Shown here: positions 45,163 to 56,434 of the stretch, one piece after another
Layout: each line of letters opens with the position of its first letter
Position numbering within the stretch: position 1 is the stretch's first letter
From: Aquarana catesbeiana
Taxonomy: Eukaryota > Chordata > Amphibia > Anura > Ranidae
Assembly (NCBI RefSeq): GCF_042186555.1
Contig: NC_133326.1
Span: 588,274,119-588,338,118 of the forward strand
DNA length: 64,000 nucleotides
Reading direction: 5' to 3'
Translations under genes and position numbers: made by a program
The notes under the pieces: model-generated
Told to the model about the DNA's origin: nothing
What the model saw: the letters and a program-made list of their open reading frames with translations, nothing else
The model's database searches: none

Positions 45163-46752
45163 ATGCTATCCAGCGGGAATGGGTCTATTTTTTTCGCACC
45201 AATCGGTCGGAGTTCGGCGTCGGTCGGAGTGGTATGGGAAGCTTTCAAGCCGCACGCCCATATGATCCTCTCCGCATTTATTAACAGACACAAAGCCACA
45301 TCCAAACTGGTACTACAGCTGGCTGAGGAACGTTTGAGTTCCCTCGAACAAGTGTTCCTCACTGACCCTTCTGCGACTAATGCTACCCTTCTGTTACTAA
45401 TGCTTCCCTTGTGCGTCTGCAGTCTAGACTCACTGATCAACTACACTTTGAGCAAGCTAAACAGGGAATCATTTTTAGCAAGCACCGCATTTTCGAGCAT
45501 GGCGAACACGCAGGAAAACTGCTCCCCTACATGGCCCACCTTGATCACAAGCCCCCCGGTCGTGGTACAGTTCCAGTCAGCTTCTGGAACCATGATCACA
45601 GACCCTGTCCAGGTAGCAGATGAGTTTAGGCGGTTCTATTCTGACCTATATACCTCCACCGCTAGTCACTCACAAGACGAATTGACTCTGTTCCTCCAGG
45701 ACATTGACTTTGCCACCCTTATCCACTCTCAGATTGCCCAACTAGAAGTGCCTATTACCACAGATTGCATAGCGGAGGCACTGGCGCATCTCCCACCCTC
45801 AAAGACACCTGGCTCAGACGGTCTTCCCCTAGAGTGTTATAGCCAATTTCAGGAGGTCCTCATCCTCAAATTACAAGTGCTTTATACCCACATATTTGAC
45901 TCTGCTACACTCCCAACATCCATGGGTGAAGCTCTCATTGTCCTAATTCCACAAACCTGGGAAAGACCCCCTCTTCCCAGAGTCATATCGCCCTATCTCT
46001 TTCCTGCAGTTAGGCATCAAAATCCTCGCTAAATTTCTTGCCCTGAGGCTAAATAAAGTGATACTTAGTTTAATACATTCAGACCAGACCGAGTTCATGC
46101 CCAATAAGATCACAGCATTTAACCTCCGGAGACTCTTTATGAATATCCAGGCCACTCACAACACCATTGGATCTGGGATAGTGGTCAGCCTGGACACGGC
46201 TAAGGCGTTTGACTCCGTGGAGTGGAACTACCTATGGGAATGTCTCCGCAGGTTTGGCTTCTACCCAAAATTCATTAAATGGCTCCAATTTCTCTACCAG
46301 GCTCCCACTGCCCGGATCCAAGTCAACGGTAGGATCTCGGACTCTTTTGCGCTGTCTCAAGGTACTCACCAGGGTTGCCCTATATCCCCCTTACTGTATG
46401 CCCTAGACTTGGAACCTCTTGCCATTGCCATCAGGGCACACCCTCACATCAAAGGCCTCCGCATGGAATGGGTGACGAGGTCCTCAATCTCTATGTGGAT
46501 GATATGCTCCTCTATCTGGAGGATGCCGGACCTTCACTTGCGGAGGCTCTACAGTTGATAAAGCTGTTTGGAGCATACTCTGGACTGCATGTCAATTATC
46601 TAAATCCCAAATTCTTCCATTGGATAAAGATGTCACTACAGCAGATCAAGTGCTCCCCCTGGTCTGAGCATGCCGGATTAAATATTTGGGCATGCAATGT
46701 TTGAGATCCCTCATGGGTTACATAGGCCTAAACTTAGAACACCTATTCGACC
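45163..46752 (+). pseudogene. Tx1/L1-like reverse transcriptase, frameshifted
   Basis: Frames in order give KTPGSDGLPLECY (RT block 1); SLDTAKAFDSVEWNYL (first catalytic aspartate region); GTHQGCPISPLLYALDLEPL (the Q-G-x-P-x-S-P block); and NLYVDDMLLYLED, where YVDD is the catalytic centre. The catalytic residues are still visible, but at least three frameshifts separate the blocks. The thumb is then interrupted by the insertion at 46765. Confidence 0.9.
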
Positions 46753-46764
46753 TTCTTAAAACCA

Positions 46765-48335
46765 GCACTGTCTCCAAAGGGAGTCTTAGTGCTGTTTTGG
46801 GCACACAGGAAGTAGTTTTACTTCCGGTCTGTCGTTTCCGGTTCCGGGTCATCAGTCCTTGGACCAGGAACTTCCCTTTTGCGTCCGCTTGGCTCCAGGT
46901 GCAGTGTGATGACACGCACAGCATTTTGGTGCCATGGGGAGGGATATTTAAACCCCACACATTCAGATGCTTGCTAGCAGTCAGGGAGCTCATGCTAAAC
47001 ATGGACGCCGGCACCAGGTAAAACTAAACATTGACCGTTAATCGGTCTAGCACTCTGTGATATGTCTAATTGTAAACTAAAGCACCACTTTTGGTGCTCT
47101 ATTTCCTTTTAAACAAACCCCTTTTTTTTTTCTCTCTCTAAATATAGGAAGTGATTATCTTTTGTGGCCCACTACTTTAGGGTGCCCTTTCAGCAGCGCC
47201 AATAGAAATGTGACGTAGCTTCTTACATAACGATGTGATATCTTTTCAAGGTGAGCAGGTGCTCTTGAAGATTTAAAACTGCAGCGTACATATGTTCCTC
47301 GTTGCATTGAAGTTTAACATAGCTACATGCATTTTATATACTTTTTTAGAAACTGTGGAGCAGCTTTGTCTTCACCTGCACAGGTGCTTTTTTACAATTG
47401 ATATTGTGCCATTCAGTCCTCATGAGCTCCCAATACAAATACTCTTCTAGTCTTCGGGGGGTTGGTGAGTGGTGTCCACTGTCTAGTTTGTCTTGTGGTC
47501 TACCTCTCTCTTCACCCGCAATATGTGTGAAATTTTATTATCTATGATATCTGTTATAGATACCGTAATCATCCTTTTTGCTTGTGATGACCTTCATCCA
47601 TGAGAATATACATCCCTCCCTACGGGTGATCAGGCATCCATCTGGACTACACAGGGGGGAATCATTTCTAGGGGCACCCCTCCTCCCCTCTTCTCTCAGC
47701 TGACGCCTCGTATCCTGCGACTTCCTCAGAACTCTATAACAGAGGTATGGAGTTGACGCGGTGGTTGTGTTGGGTGGGAGTACTAGGGGAGGGTTGGGTG
47801 TGAGCCTGTGTGATGGGGGGTGTTTGGGTGTTTTTTTTTTGGGGGGGGGGGAGTGGGATGGGGGGTGGGATGGTTTTTGTTCCTGTTTTTGTTTTTGTTT
47901 CTGGAGGGTTCTGGAGTTATGGTTGCACAAGCTAAAGAGCTTTCAAGCTACATAAAAGTGAATGTTTTATGTATATTTTTCTGTGTATTTACCTTTTTTT
48001 CTCTTTCTCTTTTGAACATCCAAGGTTGTTTTTATCGTGAATATTGTTGTTGAAAAGCCTTGTCCATTTTCCTGATGAAGCCTTCTGGGCGAAACATGTT
48101 GAAATTATGTGCACGTGGTTATGCTTTGAACTCTTGGTGACCACAGTTTTTTTCATTGTCAATATTAGGTTGAGGATGTATACCTTTGACTGTGAATGTA
48201 AAACTGTTCTCACATTTTATCGTACATTTTTTTTTGTAAAACTGCTTTAATAAATATTTGATATATTTTTAGTAGATAATGTCTTTTCCTATATCAGGGG
48301 TACCTTTAAAATCCCATTTTCTACATATTTTTTGG
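46765..48335 (+). mobile_element. Retroelement with hammerhead-like motif, copy 4 (12-bp TSD)
   Basis: A 1571-bp insertion in the LINE reverse transcriptase, bounded by TTCTTAAAACCA (46753-46764 and 48336-48347). The 5' part (46765-47030) is GC-richer, with GGGAGGGATATTTAAACCCC (46938-46957), which could be promoter-like. The middle has no ORF. The 3' part holds the hammerhead-like motif (48068-48104), then CTTTAATAAATATTTGATAT (48244-48263), and a tail with ACCTTTAAAATCCC that resembles copy 1. It is the longest copy in the window and gives the best view of the whole element. Confidence 0.75.
48068..48104 (+). ncRNA. Hammerhead-ribozyme-like motif, copy 4
   Basis: Stem I 5' half UUUC (48068-48071); core CUGAUGA (48072-48078); extra A (48079); stem II GCC (48080-48082), loop, GGC (48088-48090); core GAAA (48091-48094); ACAUGU (48094-48099) as minimal stem III; U17 (48100); stem I 3' half GAAA (48101-48104). 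All conserved core bases are present. Predicted cleavage is after 48100. ACAUGU is self-complementary, so stem III could form between two molecules. Activity is not shown. Confidence 0.6.
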
Positions 48336-48347
48336 TTCTTAAAACCA

Positions 48348-50060
48348 AGACCCAGGTCTGGTCCCGATTTCCCCTTGGAATTATGGGCTGTATTAATTTG
48401 GTAAAGATGATTCTCCTTCCCAAGTTGCTCTACCCGTTCTGGCACGCCCCTTTATATATTCCTTCCCGTTTCTTCAAATCCATGGAATCTATCCTTAATA
48501 TGTTCGTATGGGGCTCCTCCCCTCATAAACTTTCATGGCGAACCCTGAAATGCCCTGTCCACCTGAGCAGTACTGCCTTACCAGACCTTGCTTTTTACTA
48601 CATTGCCTCACAACTGTCCCATTTTTACTACTATAATCAAGTAGATTGAGATCGGTATTCTACTCCGGTATGCTCTTCTGTTACTAGCCTGGATACCCAT
48701 CCCTTTCAAGTTCTACCAAATGGTACCCACGGGTCCCCACATGTGGGCAATAGATGTCATATGGCGTTTCATCACTGTAAGGTATGGCAGCTTGCCATGG
48801 ATATCATCAAGGCCCCTGCACTTCACACCAACGCACTGTTGTGGGACAATTCCCAATTGCCCGAAATGCTGACTGTTCCTGACTATAATCTTTGGATTGG
48901 CAAGGGGGTCTTGTTTCTCTCACAAGTCATGGTCGCTGGCACGATTAAGTCATTTCAAGCCCTCAAGGATGATTTTGGCCTACCTAATCATATGTTTTTC
49001 TGCTCCCTCCAGCTCCGTCACGCCATTAATTCCCAATTCAGAGACCCCATCCCCAAATTGGTGTCGCTATTCCTGGTTGATGTGGTTCTTGGTCAGGACC
49101 CCAAGAGTCTGATCTCCTCTTTCTATAACCACCTCATTCTACCCACGGCCACTTCACAAGCCTACCAATTGAAATCCAAGTGGGAGACGGACCTGGGGGT
49201 TGTGGAGGATGAGGACTAGAAAGAGGTGCTGACTTCCTGTAGGATGGTGTCCCCTAAATTGTCTCACACACCTCTATATCCTTCATAGATCCTACATTAC
49301 CCAGCTATAGATCCTACATTACCCAGCTTCGCCTCTCTAAATATAAACCTAATTACAGTCCAGCGGATCCCAGGGGTACATTTTTTCACCTACTTTGGAC
49401 TTGCCCTCCTCTTCAGGAATACTGGTCGCAGGTGGTTAAATTCCTTCACAACTGTGTGGGCTCTCCTCTAACTCTATGCCTCCCGTCAGTGTCTACTTGG
49501 TCTCCTTTCCATCCCTGAAGAGGAAAAGTACTTAAATACATTTTTGCAAGAGTCTCTATTTACGGCCAGAATGCAAATAGCCCGGTCTTGGATCAAAGAG
49601 TCTCCTCCTACCATTCAGCAATGGATTAGGGCAGTGAACATTACACTTCCCTATAAAAAAGTACTCACATAGGGGTTGCCCAGCCAAATATAACAAAATC
49701 TGGGACAGGTGGTTGGAGGACTCCTCCACCTGCACAGACGAGCAATAACTCCTAAATAAAGCACGGCCTTTGCTGTATCCCATGCCATCGCCCTTACTCT
49801 CATTTTGAATGCTTGTATGCCCCCACGCGACGAGCGGTGCTATAACCCCTGCTGTCCTCTCAGGGATAGATGTTATTCCGTACTCGGGTACAGTACAACT
49901 GGCCCTGTCGGGTAGGTCCTTAGGACTATCCTTGATAATATGACCTGTTATATATTCTATTCTAATGAAGATTATGTCAAATGCTTTATCATTTTGATTA
50001 CTGCTTGTTGCACTTTGTATTTGCATGTATATCCTTTTCCTTTTTATGCTCAATAAACTT
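48348..50060 (+). pseudogene. Tx1/L1-like ORF2 C-terminal region, broken
   Basis: The frame at 48332-48649 reads KTQVWSRFPLGIMGCINLV, KMILLPKLLYPFWHAPLYI and MFVWGSSPHKLSWRTLKCPV, a conserved post-RT region of Tx1/L1 ORF2. Later frames (48743-49219) contain HFHFQA-like decayed sequence and a run to KSKWETDLG. The zinc-knuckle region is badly damaged. It joins in frame with the RT part across the copy 4 insertion (LLKT against KTKTQV). Confidence 0.8.
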
Positions 50061-50249
50061 CATTTTGATTAAAAAAAAAAAATTAAAGGGCCATCTAAAG
50101 TAGTTCTAAAGGTTAAAATAAAAAAAGAGGTTATAATTACTGTAGCTGCACTTTGATATTGCACAGAACTGTTGTTTACCTGCTCTTTGGCTGTCCCTTC
50201 CTTAGTGTGCTCCTTAGATAAGTGTTTAGGGATAGGGAGAACAGTTATT

Positions 50250-50485
50250 ATTTATGTATTTATTTATTTATTAAAGGCATTCATATAGCACCGACAATGT
50301 GCTTTATGTATATATTGTATATTTACATCAGTCCCTACCTTTAAGGGGCTTACAATCTAAGGTCCCTACCTCACATGCACACCCATACCTGGACCAATTT
50401 AGACAGGAGCCAATTAACCTACCAGTATGTCTTTTTGGAGTGTGGGAAGAAACCAGAGTACCCTGAGGAAACAGTTAGTAGGTTT
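50250..50485 (-). mobile_element. Interspersed repeat with SINE-type body
   Basis: GGGGCTTACAATCTAAGGTCC (50344) followed by CCAATTAACCTACCAGTATG and GGAGTGTGGGAAGAAACCAG is a common frog and fish repeat. On the minus strand its last part matches the body of the SINE-like repeat at 2888-3060. Boundaries are approximate. Confidence 0.5.
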
Positions 50486-50510
50486 TTTTTACCTGAATGC
50501 TGAGAATACG

Positions 50511-51429
50511 TTAACCACTTGCCGACCGGCCGTGGTACATATACTATGGCAGGTCGGCTCTATTGTGCGAAACAATGTACCTGTACATCATTTCGTGCAA
50601 TAGCCAGTAGGGGCGCGCATGCACGGTGATTAGCCACAGGGGGAGCCAATCAGCGGGTCCGGCAGAGAGATAGAACGGCGGTCTGCCGATGTAAACAAGG
50701 CAGACCGCCTTTCTGTCAGAGATGAACACAGTGATCTTGGGTTCCTGCTAATCAGAACACTGATCACTGTGTTCATCTAGTAAGTCCACCCCACACAGTT
50801 AGAAAGCATCTCCTAGGGATACACTTAACCCTCTGATTGCCCCTGGTGTTAACCCCTTCCTTGCTAGTGTCATTAGTACAGTACATGGTGTTACTGGTTC
50901 CCAAAAAAGTATCAAAACTGTCAGTTAGGTGTCTGATCTGTCTGCCGCAATGTCACAGTCTCGCTAAAAATCACTGATCGCTGTCATTACTAGTAAAAAA
51001 AAAAAAAAAAATGCCATAAATCTATCCCTTAGTTTGTAGACGCTATAACCTTTGTGCAAACTAATCAATATACGTTTATTGGGATTTTTTACCAAAAATA
51101 TGTAGCAGAATACATATTGGCCTAAATTGATGAGGAAATTTGATTTTTTAAATGTTTTATTGGATATGTTCTATAGTAGAAAGTAAAGAAATATTGTTTT
51201 TTTTTTCAAAATTGTCGCTCTTTTTTTTTTATAGGGCAAAAAATAAAAACCGCAGAGATGATCAAATACAACCAAAAGAAAGCTCTATTTGTGGGGAAAA
51301 AAGGATATCAATTGTATTTGGGTACAGTGTCGCACGACTGTGCAGTTGTCAGTTAAAGTAACGCAGTGCCGTATCACAAAATGGCTTAGTCATTAAGGGG
51401 GTAAAACCTTCCGGGGATGAAGTGGTTAA
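50511..51429 (+). mobile_element. TTAA MITE, family C, intact
   Basis: A 919-bp element with TTAA at 50511-50514 and 51426-51429. The left end is TTAACCACTTGCCGACC, and the complement of the right end is TTAACCACTTCATCCCC. It shares the interior order of the damaged copy at 7447-8352. No coding capacity. Confidence 0.85.
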
Positions 51430-51614
51430 GGTAAAGAAAACAGAGACTTTATAACCACTTTAACCAAAACTCTCTATATCAGCAACTTGCCATGGCAGTA
51501 ATTTTACCATCCATTCCAATACCAATTGCCAATCTCCAGTAGTTGATGGGTGTGGAGAAGAAACAGATTCAAAGATGTGACTCTCTTCAACCACTGCTTG
51601 TAATAGATCTCCAG
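51430..51614. other. Short spacer, target of the hAT insertion
   Basis: AAGTAAAGAA-type AT-rich sequence leading to the 8-bp hAT target repeat ATCTCCAG (51607-51614). No gene. Confidence 0.5.
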
Positions 51615-52229
51615 TAGGGGTGGGACGGGTCGTTCGACCGTTTGTTCGGCCCCCCGAACTGACCACAATGCATTGCAGCACTGAGCAGTGCATTGGAAGC
51701 CCTGATTGGCTGAAGCAGTGAAAGCTTCAGCCAATCAGAGCACAGAGCACTGTCAGAGTCATGACTGAACACTGTCATCATGACTTTATCCAGTCATGGC
51801 TCATTCCCGCCCCACAGTATGAAAGTATTCTTTCAATGGCAGCCATTTTCTGTGTGATTTTGGCATAGAGAGAGATAGAACAAGGCTCTGTTCAGTGCTA
51901 TTAGTTAGTTAGTGTGCTATACTATGCTAGTTTGCTGCAATTGTCAGTGTAGAATATTAGTTTAGTGTCAGTCTAGGGATAGTGTGAGTGTAGTGAGGAG
52001 GACCATCATTCAGCTTTGCATAGTGTGCAGCTAGAGTAGGGACAGCTCAGATAGTTTCACTGTAGTGTAGTGAGACCATGTCATTCATACATACAATAGT
52101 GTAGAGTAGGGACCGCTCCTATAGTTTCAGTGTAGTGTAGTGAGACTGTGCCAGTAATCTTTACATTAGTGTATAGCTAGAGTAGGGACAGTTCAGATAA
52201 CGTCAGTGTAGTGACGGTTGAACACCATC

Positions 52230-52575
52230 TATTTGATTGCGTTACTGCCAGTTTAACACCATTTACTTCTCTGTGCGTTACTGCCAGTTTAACGCCATAT
52301 AGTTTTGTGCGTTACTGCCAGTTTAATGCCATTTACTTCTGTGTGCGTTACTGACAGTTTAACGCCATATAGTTTTGTGTGTACATTACTGCCATTTTAA
52401 CGCCATATAATTTTGTGTGCGTTACTGCCAGTTTAAAGTCATATAGTTTTGTGCATTACTGCCAGTTTAACGCCATATAGTTCTGTGTGCATCACTGCCA
52501 TTTTAACGCCATATAGTTCTGTGTGCGTTACTGCCAGTTTAACGCCATATAGTTTTGTGTGCGTTACCGCCATAT
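52230..52575 (+). repeat. Degenerate ~36-bp tandem repeat in hAT 5' region
   Basis: About nine copies of a unit like GTTACTGCCAGTTTAACGCC plus ATATAGTTTTGTGTGC. It lies upstream of the transposase start at 52701. A second, longer-period repeat with AGTGTAGTGAG and AGAGTAGGGACAG lies just before it (51990-52215). Such subterminal repeats can bind hAT transposase in other elements, but this is not shown here. Confidence 0.75.
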
Positions 52576-53701
52576 ACTTAAAAATAAAAAAAAATTAAAG
52601 TGCACCAAACACCTCTTTACATTGATTAAAGTGCATCTACGTACCGATTTCAACTTTTTCTTTACATTTGTTTATAAGCACTGCCCCCTCCCTCCTAATA
52701 ATGTCTGGGAGGACAACAAGGAGAGGCAGATGTTCCCTTGGCACTGTAAGGGGGCCAGCAACAAATGTGCCCACATGCAAAGGTGGACGTGGAGGTCAGT
52801 CCTCAGGTAGGGCATCATTTCCTCTGTTTAGTGAGTTTGCCTGTGCTATCCAGCCATAGCATGCAGAGGAGGTGGTGGACTGGCTTACTAAACCTTCCTG
52901 ATCCTCCTCATCCTCTGTCACACAAGCAGAGACAGGTGTATAGTCCCCTGCAGTTGCCAGAGTGGATAAACCTACCTCCTTGTCCACATCTATTCCTGCC
53001 ATAGCCCCAACATCAGCTAATGAGGAGTCAGCTGAGTTATTTGACCACAGCGTCAGCCACTTGCCCCTTGATGATGTCCCATCATTACTAGATTCAGATG
53101 TTGCTTCTGAGGTTGAGGATGACAGGAACATGAGCCTAGAGAGGGAGGAACACTGGTAGACCAATTGGCATTTGTGTTCTCCATGCCGCAGTGTATTGCC
53201 AAGTTGTCTCCAGTGGTAATGATGAAGATGCAGGAGAAGGAGATGATGATGAGGAGGAGGTCACTGATGCGACTTGGGTGCCAGATAGAGCCGAAGAGGA
53301 AACTGAGGGTGAGGCGGCACAACCCAAAGGAGGCCGATATCAAGAGTAGAGAGCAGCCACCCTATTCCATCACATTCTGCAGCTGTTATCTCCCGGCCCA
53401 CTCCCCAAAGCTCAACTGTCTGGGCAACTGTCTGTTGCTATCTGCAAACTGTGTCTTAGGCACACCAAACGTGGCAAAAACACCAACCATTTGGGTACCA
53501 CATGCTTAACAAGGCATTTAACGTCCAACCACTCAGCCCGTTGGCAAGAGCACCTAAAAGCCACACAAAAGGGGCACAAATCTGTCCTCCCCCTCCTTAC
53601 TCACTTCAGTCTGCCCTGCTATACCGAGTCATTACCTCTTAGCAGCCTTCACTGACAGGGGTGATGGTATAGCAGGGTGTCCCAGGTCTTAATAGTACAT
53701 A

Positions 53702-55331
53702 CAGTGGGGACGGAAAGTATTCAGACCCCCTTAAATTTTTCACTCTTTGTTATATTGCAGCCATTTGCTAAAATCATTTGACTTAATTTTTTTCCTCATT
53801 AATGTACACACAGCACCCCATATTGACAGAAAAACTAAGAATTGTTGACATTTTTGCAGATTTATTAAAAAAGAAAAACTGAAATATCACATGGTCCTAA
53901 GTATTCAGACCCTTTGGTCAGTATTTAGTCGAAGCACCCTTTTGATCTAATACAGCCATGAGTCTTTTTGGAAAAGATGCAACAAGTTTTTCACATCTGG
54001 ATTTGGGGATCCTCTGCCATTCCTCCTTGCAGATCCTCTCCAGTTCTGTCAGGTTGGATGGTAAACATTGGTGGACAGCCATTTTTAGGTCTCTCCAGAG
54101 ATGCTCAATTGGGTTTAAGTCAGGGCTCTGGCTGGGCCATTCAAGAACAGTCACGGAGTTGTTGTGAAGCCACTCCTTCGTTATTTTAGCTGTGTGCTTA
54201 GGGTCATTGTCTTGTTGGAAGGTAAACCTTCGGCCCAGTCTGAGGTCCTGAGCACTCTGGAGAAGGTTTTCATCCAGGATATCCCTGTACTTGGCCGCAT
54301 TCATCTTTCCTTTGATTGCAATCAGTCGTCCTGTCCCTGCAGCTGAAAAACACCCCCACAGCATGATGTTGCCACCACCATGCTTCACTGTTGGGACTGT
54401 ATTGGACAGGTGATCCTGGTTTTCTCCACACATACCGCTTAGAATTAAGGCCAAAAAGTTTTATTTTGGTCTCATCAGACCATAGAATCTTATTTCTCAC
54501 CATCTTGGAGTCCTTTAGGTGTTTTTTTTTTAGCAAACTCCATGCGGGCTTTCATGTGTCTTGCACTGAGGAGAGGCTTCTGTCGTGCCACTCTGCCATA
54601 AAGCCCCGACTGGTGGAGGGCTGTAGTGATGGTTGACTTTCTACAACTTTCTCCCATCTCCCGACTGCATCTCTGGAGCTCAGCCACAGTGATCTTTGGG
54701 TTCTTCTTTACCTCTCTCACCAAGGCTCTTCTCCCCCGATAACTCAGTTTGGCCGGACGGCCTGCTCTAGGAAGGGTTCTGGTCATCCCAAATGTATTCC
54801 ATTTAAGGATTATGGAGGCCACTGTGCCTTAGGAACCTTAAGTGCAGCAGACATTTTTTGTAACCTTGGCCAGATCTATGCCTTGCCACAATTCTGTCTC
54901 TGAGCTCTTCAGGCAGTTCCTTTGACCTCATGATTCTCATTTGCTCTGACATGCACTGTGAGCTGTAAGGTCTTATATAGACAGGTGTGTGGCTTTCCTA
55001 ATCAAGTCCAATCAGTATAATCAAACACAGCTGGACTCAAATGAAGGTGTAGAACCATCTCAAGGATGATCAGAAGAAATGGACAGCACCTGAGTTAAAT
55101 ATATGAGTGTCACAGCAAAGGGTCTGAATACTTAGGACCATGTGATATTTCAGTTTTTCTTTTTTAATAAATCTGCAAAAATGTCAACAATTCTGTGTTT
55201 TTCTGTCAATATAGGGGGGCTGTGTGTACATTAATGAGGAAAAAAATGAACTTAAATGATTTTAGCAAATGGCTGCAATATAACAAAGAGTGAAAAATTT
55301 AAGGGGGTCTGAATACTTTCCGACCCCACTG
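53702..55331 (-). mobile_element. Tc1-like transposon inserted in the hAT element
   Basis: A 1630-bp element flanked by TA (53700-53701, 55332-55333). Its ends are CAGTGGGGACGGAAAGTATT on the left and CAGTGGGGTCGGAAAGTATT as the complement of the right. Inverted repeats run about 210-230 bp each, with GTATTCAGACCC-type repeats at the outer and inner ends (IR/DR layout). The transposase on the minus strand is nearly complete. It interrupts the hAT transposase frame, so it is younger than that element. It is the best preserved transposon in the window. Confidence 0.92.
53918..54931 (-). pseudogene. Tc1-like transposase, near full length, frameshifted
   Basis: Starts at an ATG ending at 54931 (MRSKELPEELRDRIVARHRS) and ends at 53918 (LDQKGASTKY). 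The helix-turn-helix DNA-binding region includes GRRALVREVKKNPKITVAEL. Catalytic residues are visible: WSDETKIKLFG (D), FQQDNDPKHTAK (D) and SPDLNPIEHLW (E), the DD34E pattern. The length (about 338 codons) fits the family. Breaks occur near 54830 (N-terminus), 54500 and 54400. All three catalytic residues survive, so only a few changes separate it from an intact frame. Confidence 0.9.
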
Positions 55332-56434
55332 TATGCCAGCAGCACACCACCAGCTGTAGACTGTAGCAGGCAAATTTCTCTGCCCCATCTGCTGCCACGG
55401 ACAAAAAAATACAGTCCCTGCCACCCACATGCCAAGCATCTAAATGCAAGCTTGTCAAAGCTGTTGGCTCTCCAACTTCTGCCTTTCAGCCTGGTGGATT
55501 TTGCCCCCTTCCGTGAATTCACACAATGTGCTGTACCACAATGGCAGGTTCCCAGTCGCTATTACTTTTCACGTAAGGCCGTTCAATCTCTCTACCATTA
55601 GGTAGAAGGGAATGTTCTGGCATCATTGGGCAAGGCTGTCAGCCGTAAAATCCACCTTACTGCTGACATGTGGTCCAGCAAGCATGGGCAGGGACATTAT
55701 ATTTCTTTCACAGCACACTGGGTAATGCTGCTTGCAACTCGAAAGGATGCAGGACAGGGCTCGGTGCTGAAGCTTGTTGTGCCCCCACGTCTCTATACAG
55801 CTGGTGGTGATAATGCCAGACCTGTGAGCTCTACCCCCTCCTCCTCCTCCACCACCTCCATTCCCTCCTCTGCAGAATTGTCCTATGAACAGCAGTTACC
55901 CCTAAGCATTCAAAGGGCTATTCCCAGAGTCAGGCTAAAAGGCACCATGCAGTGCTTCAGCTGGTGTGTTTAGGGGACAGGAACCATATCGGAGCAGAGA
56001 TTCTTGCAGCTCTGCAGGGACAGGCCCAGAGTTGGTTCACACCACGCCAGCTGGAGCCAGAAATGGTGGTGTGTGATAATGACAGGGAAAGTTGACACAT
56101 GTGCCATGCCTGGCACATGTCCTCAATTTGGTGGTTCAGCGTTTCCTAAATACGTACCCAGGGTTGCAAGATGTGCTAAAGCTGGCCAGAAGAGTCTGTA
56201 GCCATTTCAGGTGGTCATAAACAGCCAATGCTCGGTTGCTGAAATTCAGCGGGAAATCTACCTGCCTGTAAACCGCCTGATTTGTAATATGCTCAGCAGG
56301 TGGAACTCGACTTTGTCAATGCTGCAGTTGCTATACATGCAGCAGAGTGCCGTCAACCTGTGCGAATACGGAACAACGACAGGCTCAGGCCGCCTCTGCT
56401 TTTTTTCCTACGCCAACGGCTGATCATTAAGAAT

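Larger units (their letters stand above)
44411..50082 (+). mobile_element. Tx1/L1-like LINE, 5'-truncated and interrupted
   Basis: A non-LTR retrotransposon on the plus strand. It runs from the endonuclease (44411-45129) through reverse transcriptase (45163-46752) and, after a 1.57-kb insertion, to the C-terminal domain (48348-49219), ending in CAATAAACTTCATTTTGATT plus a poly(A) run (50071-50082). ORF1 was not found. Multiple frameshifts are present. The LINE reading joins across the insertion at TTCTTAAAACCA. A second fragment of the same type lies at 10388-11070. Confidence 0.88.
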
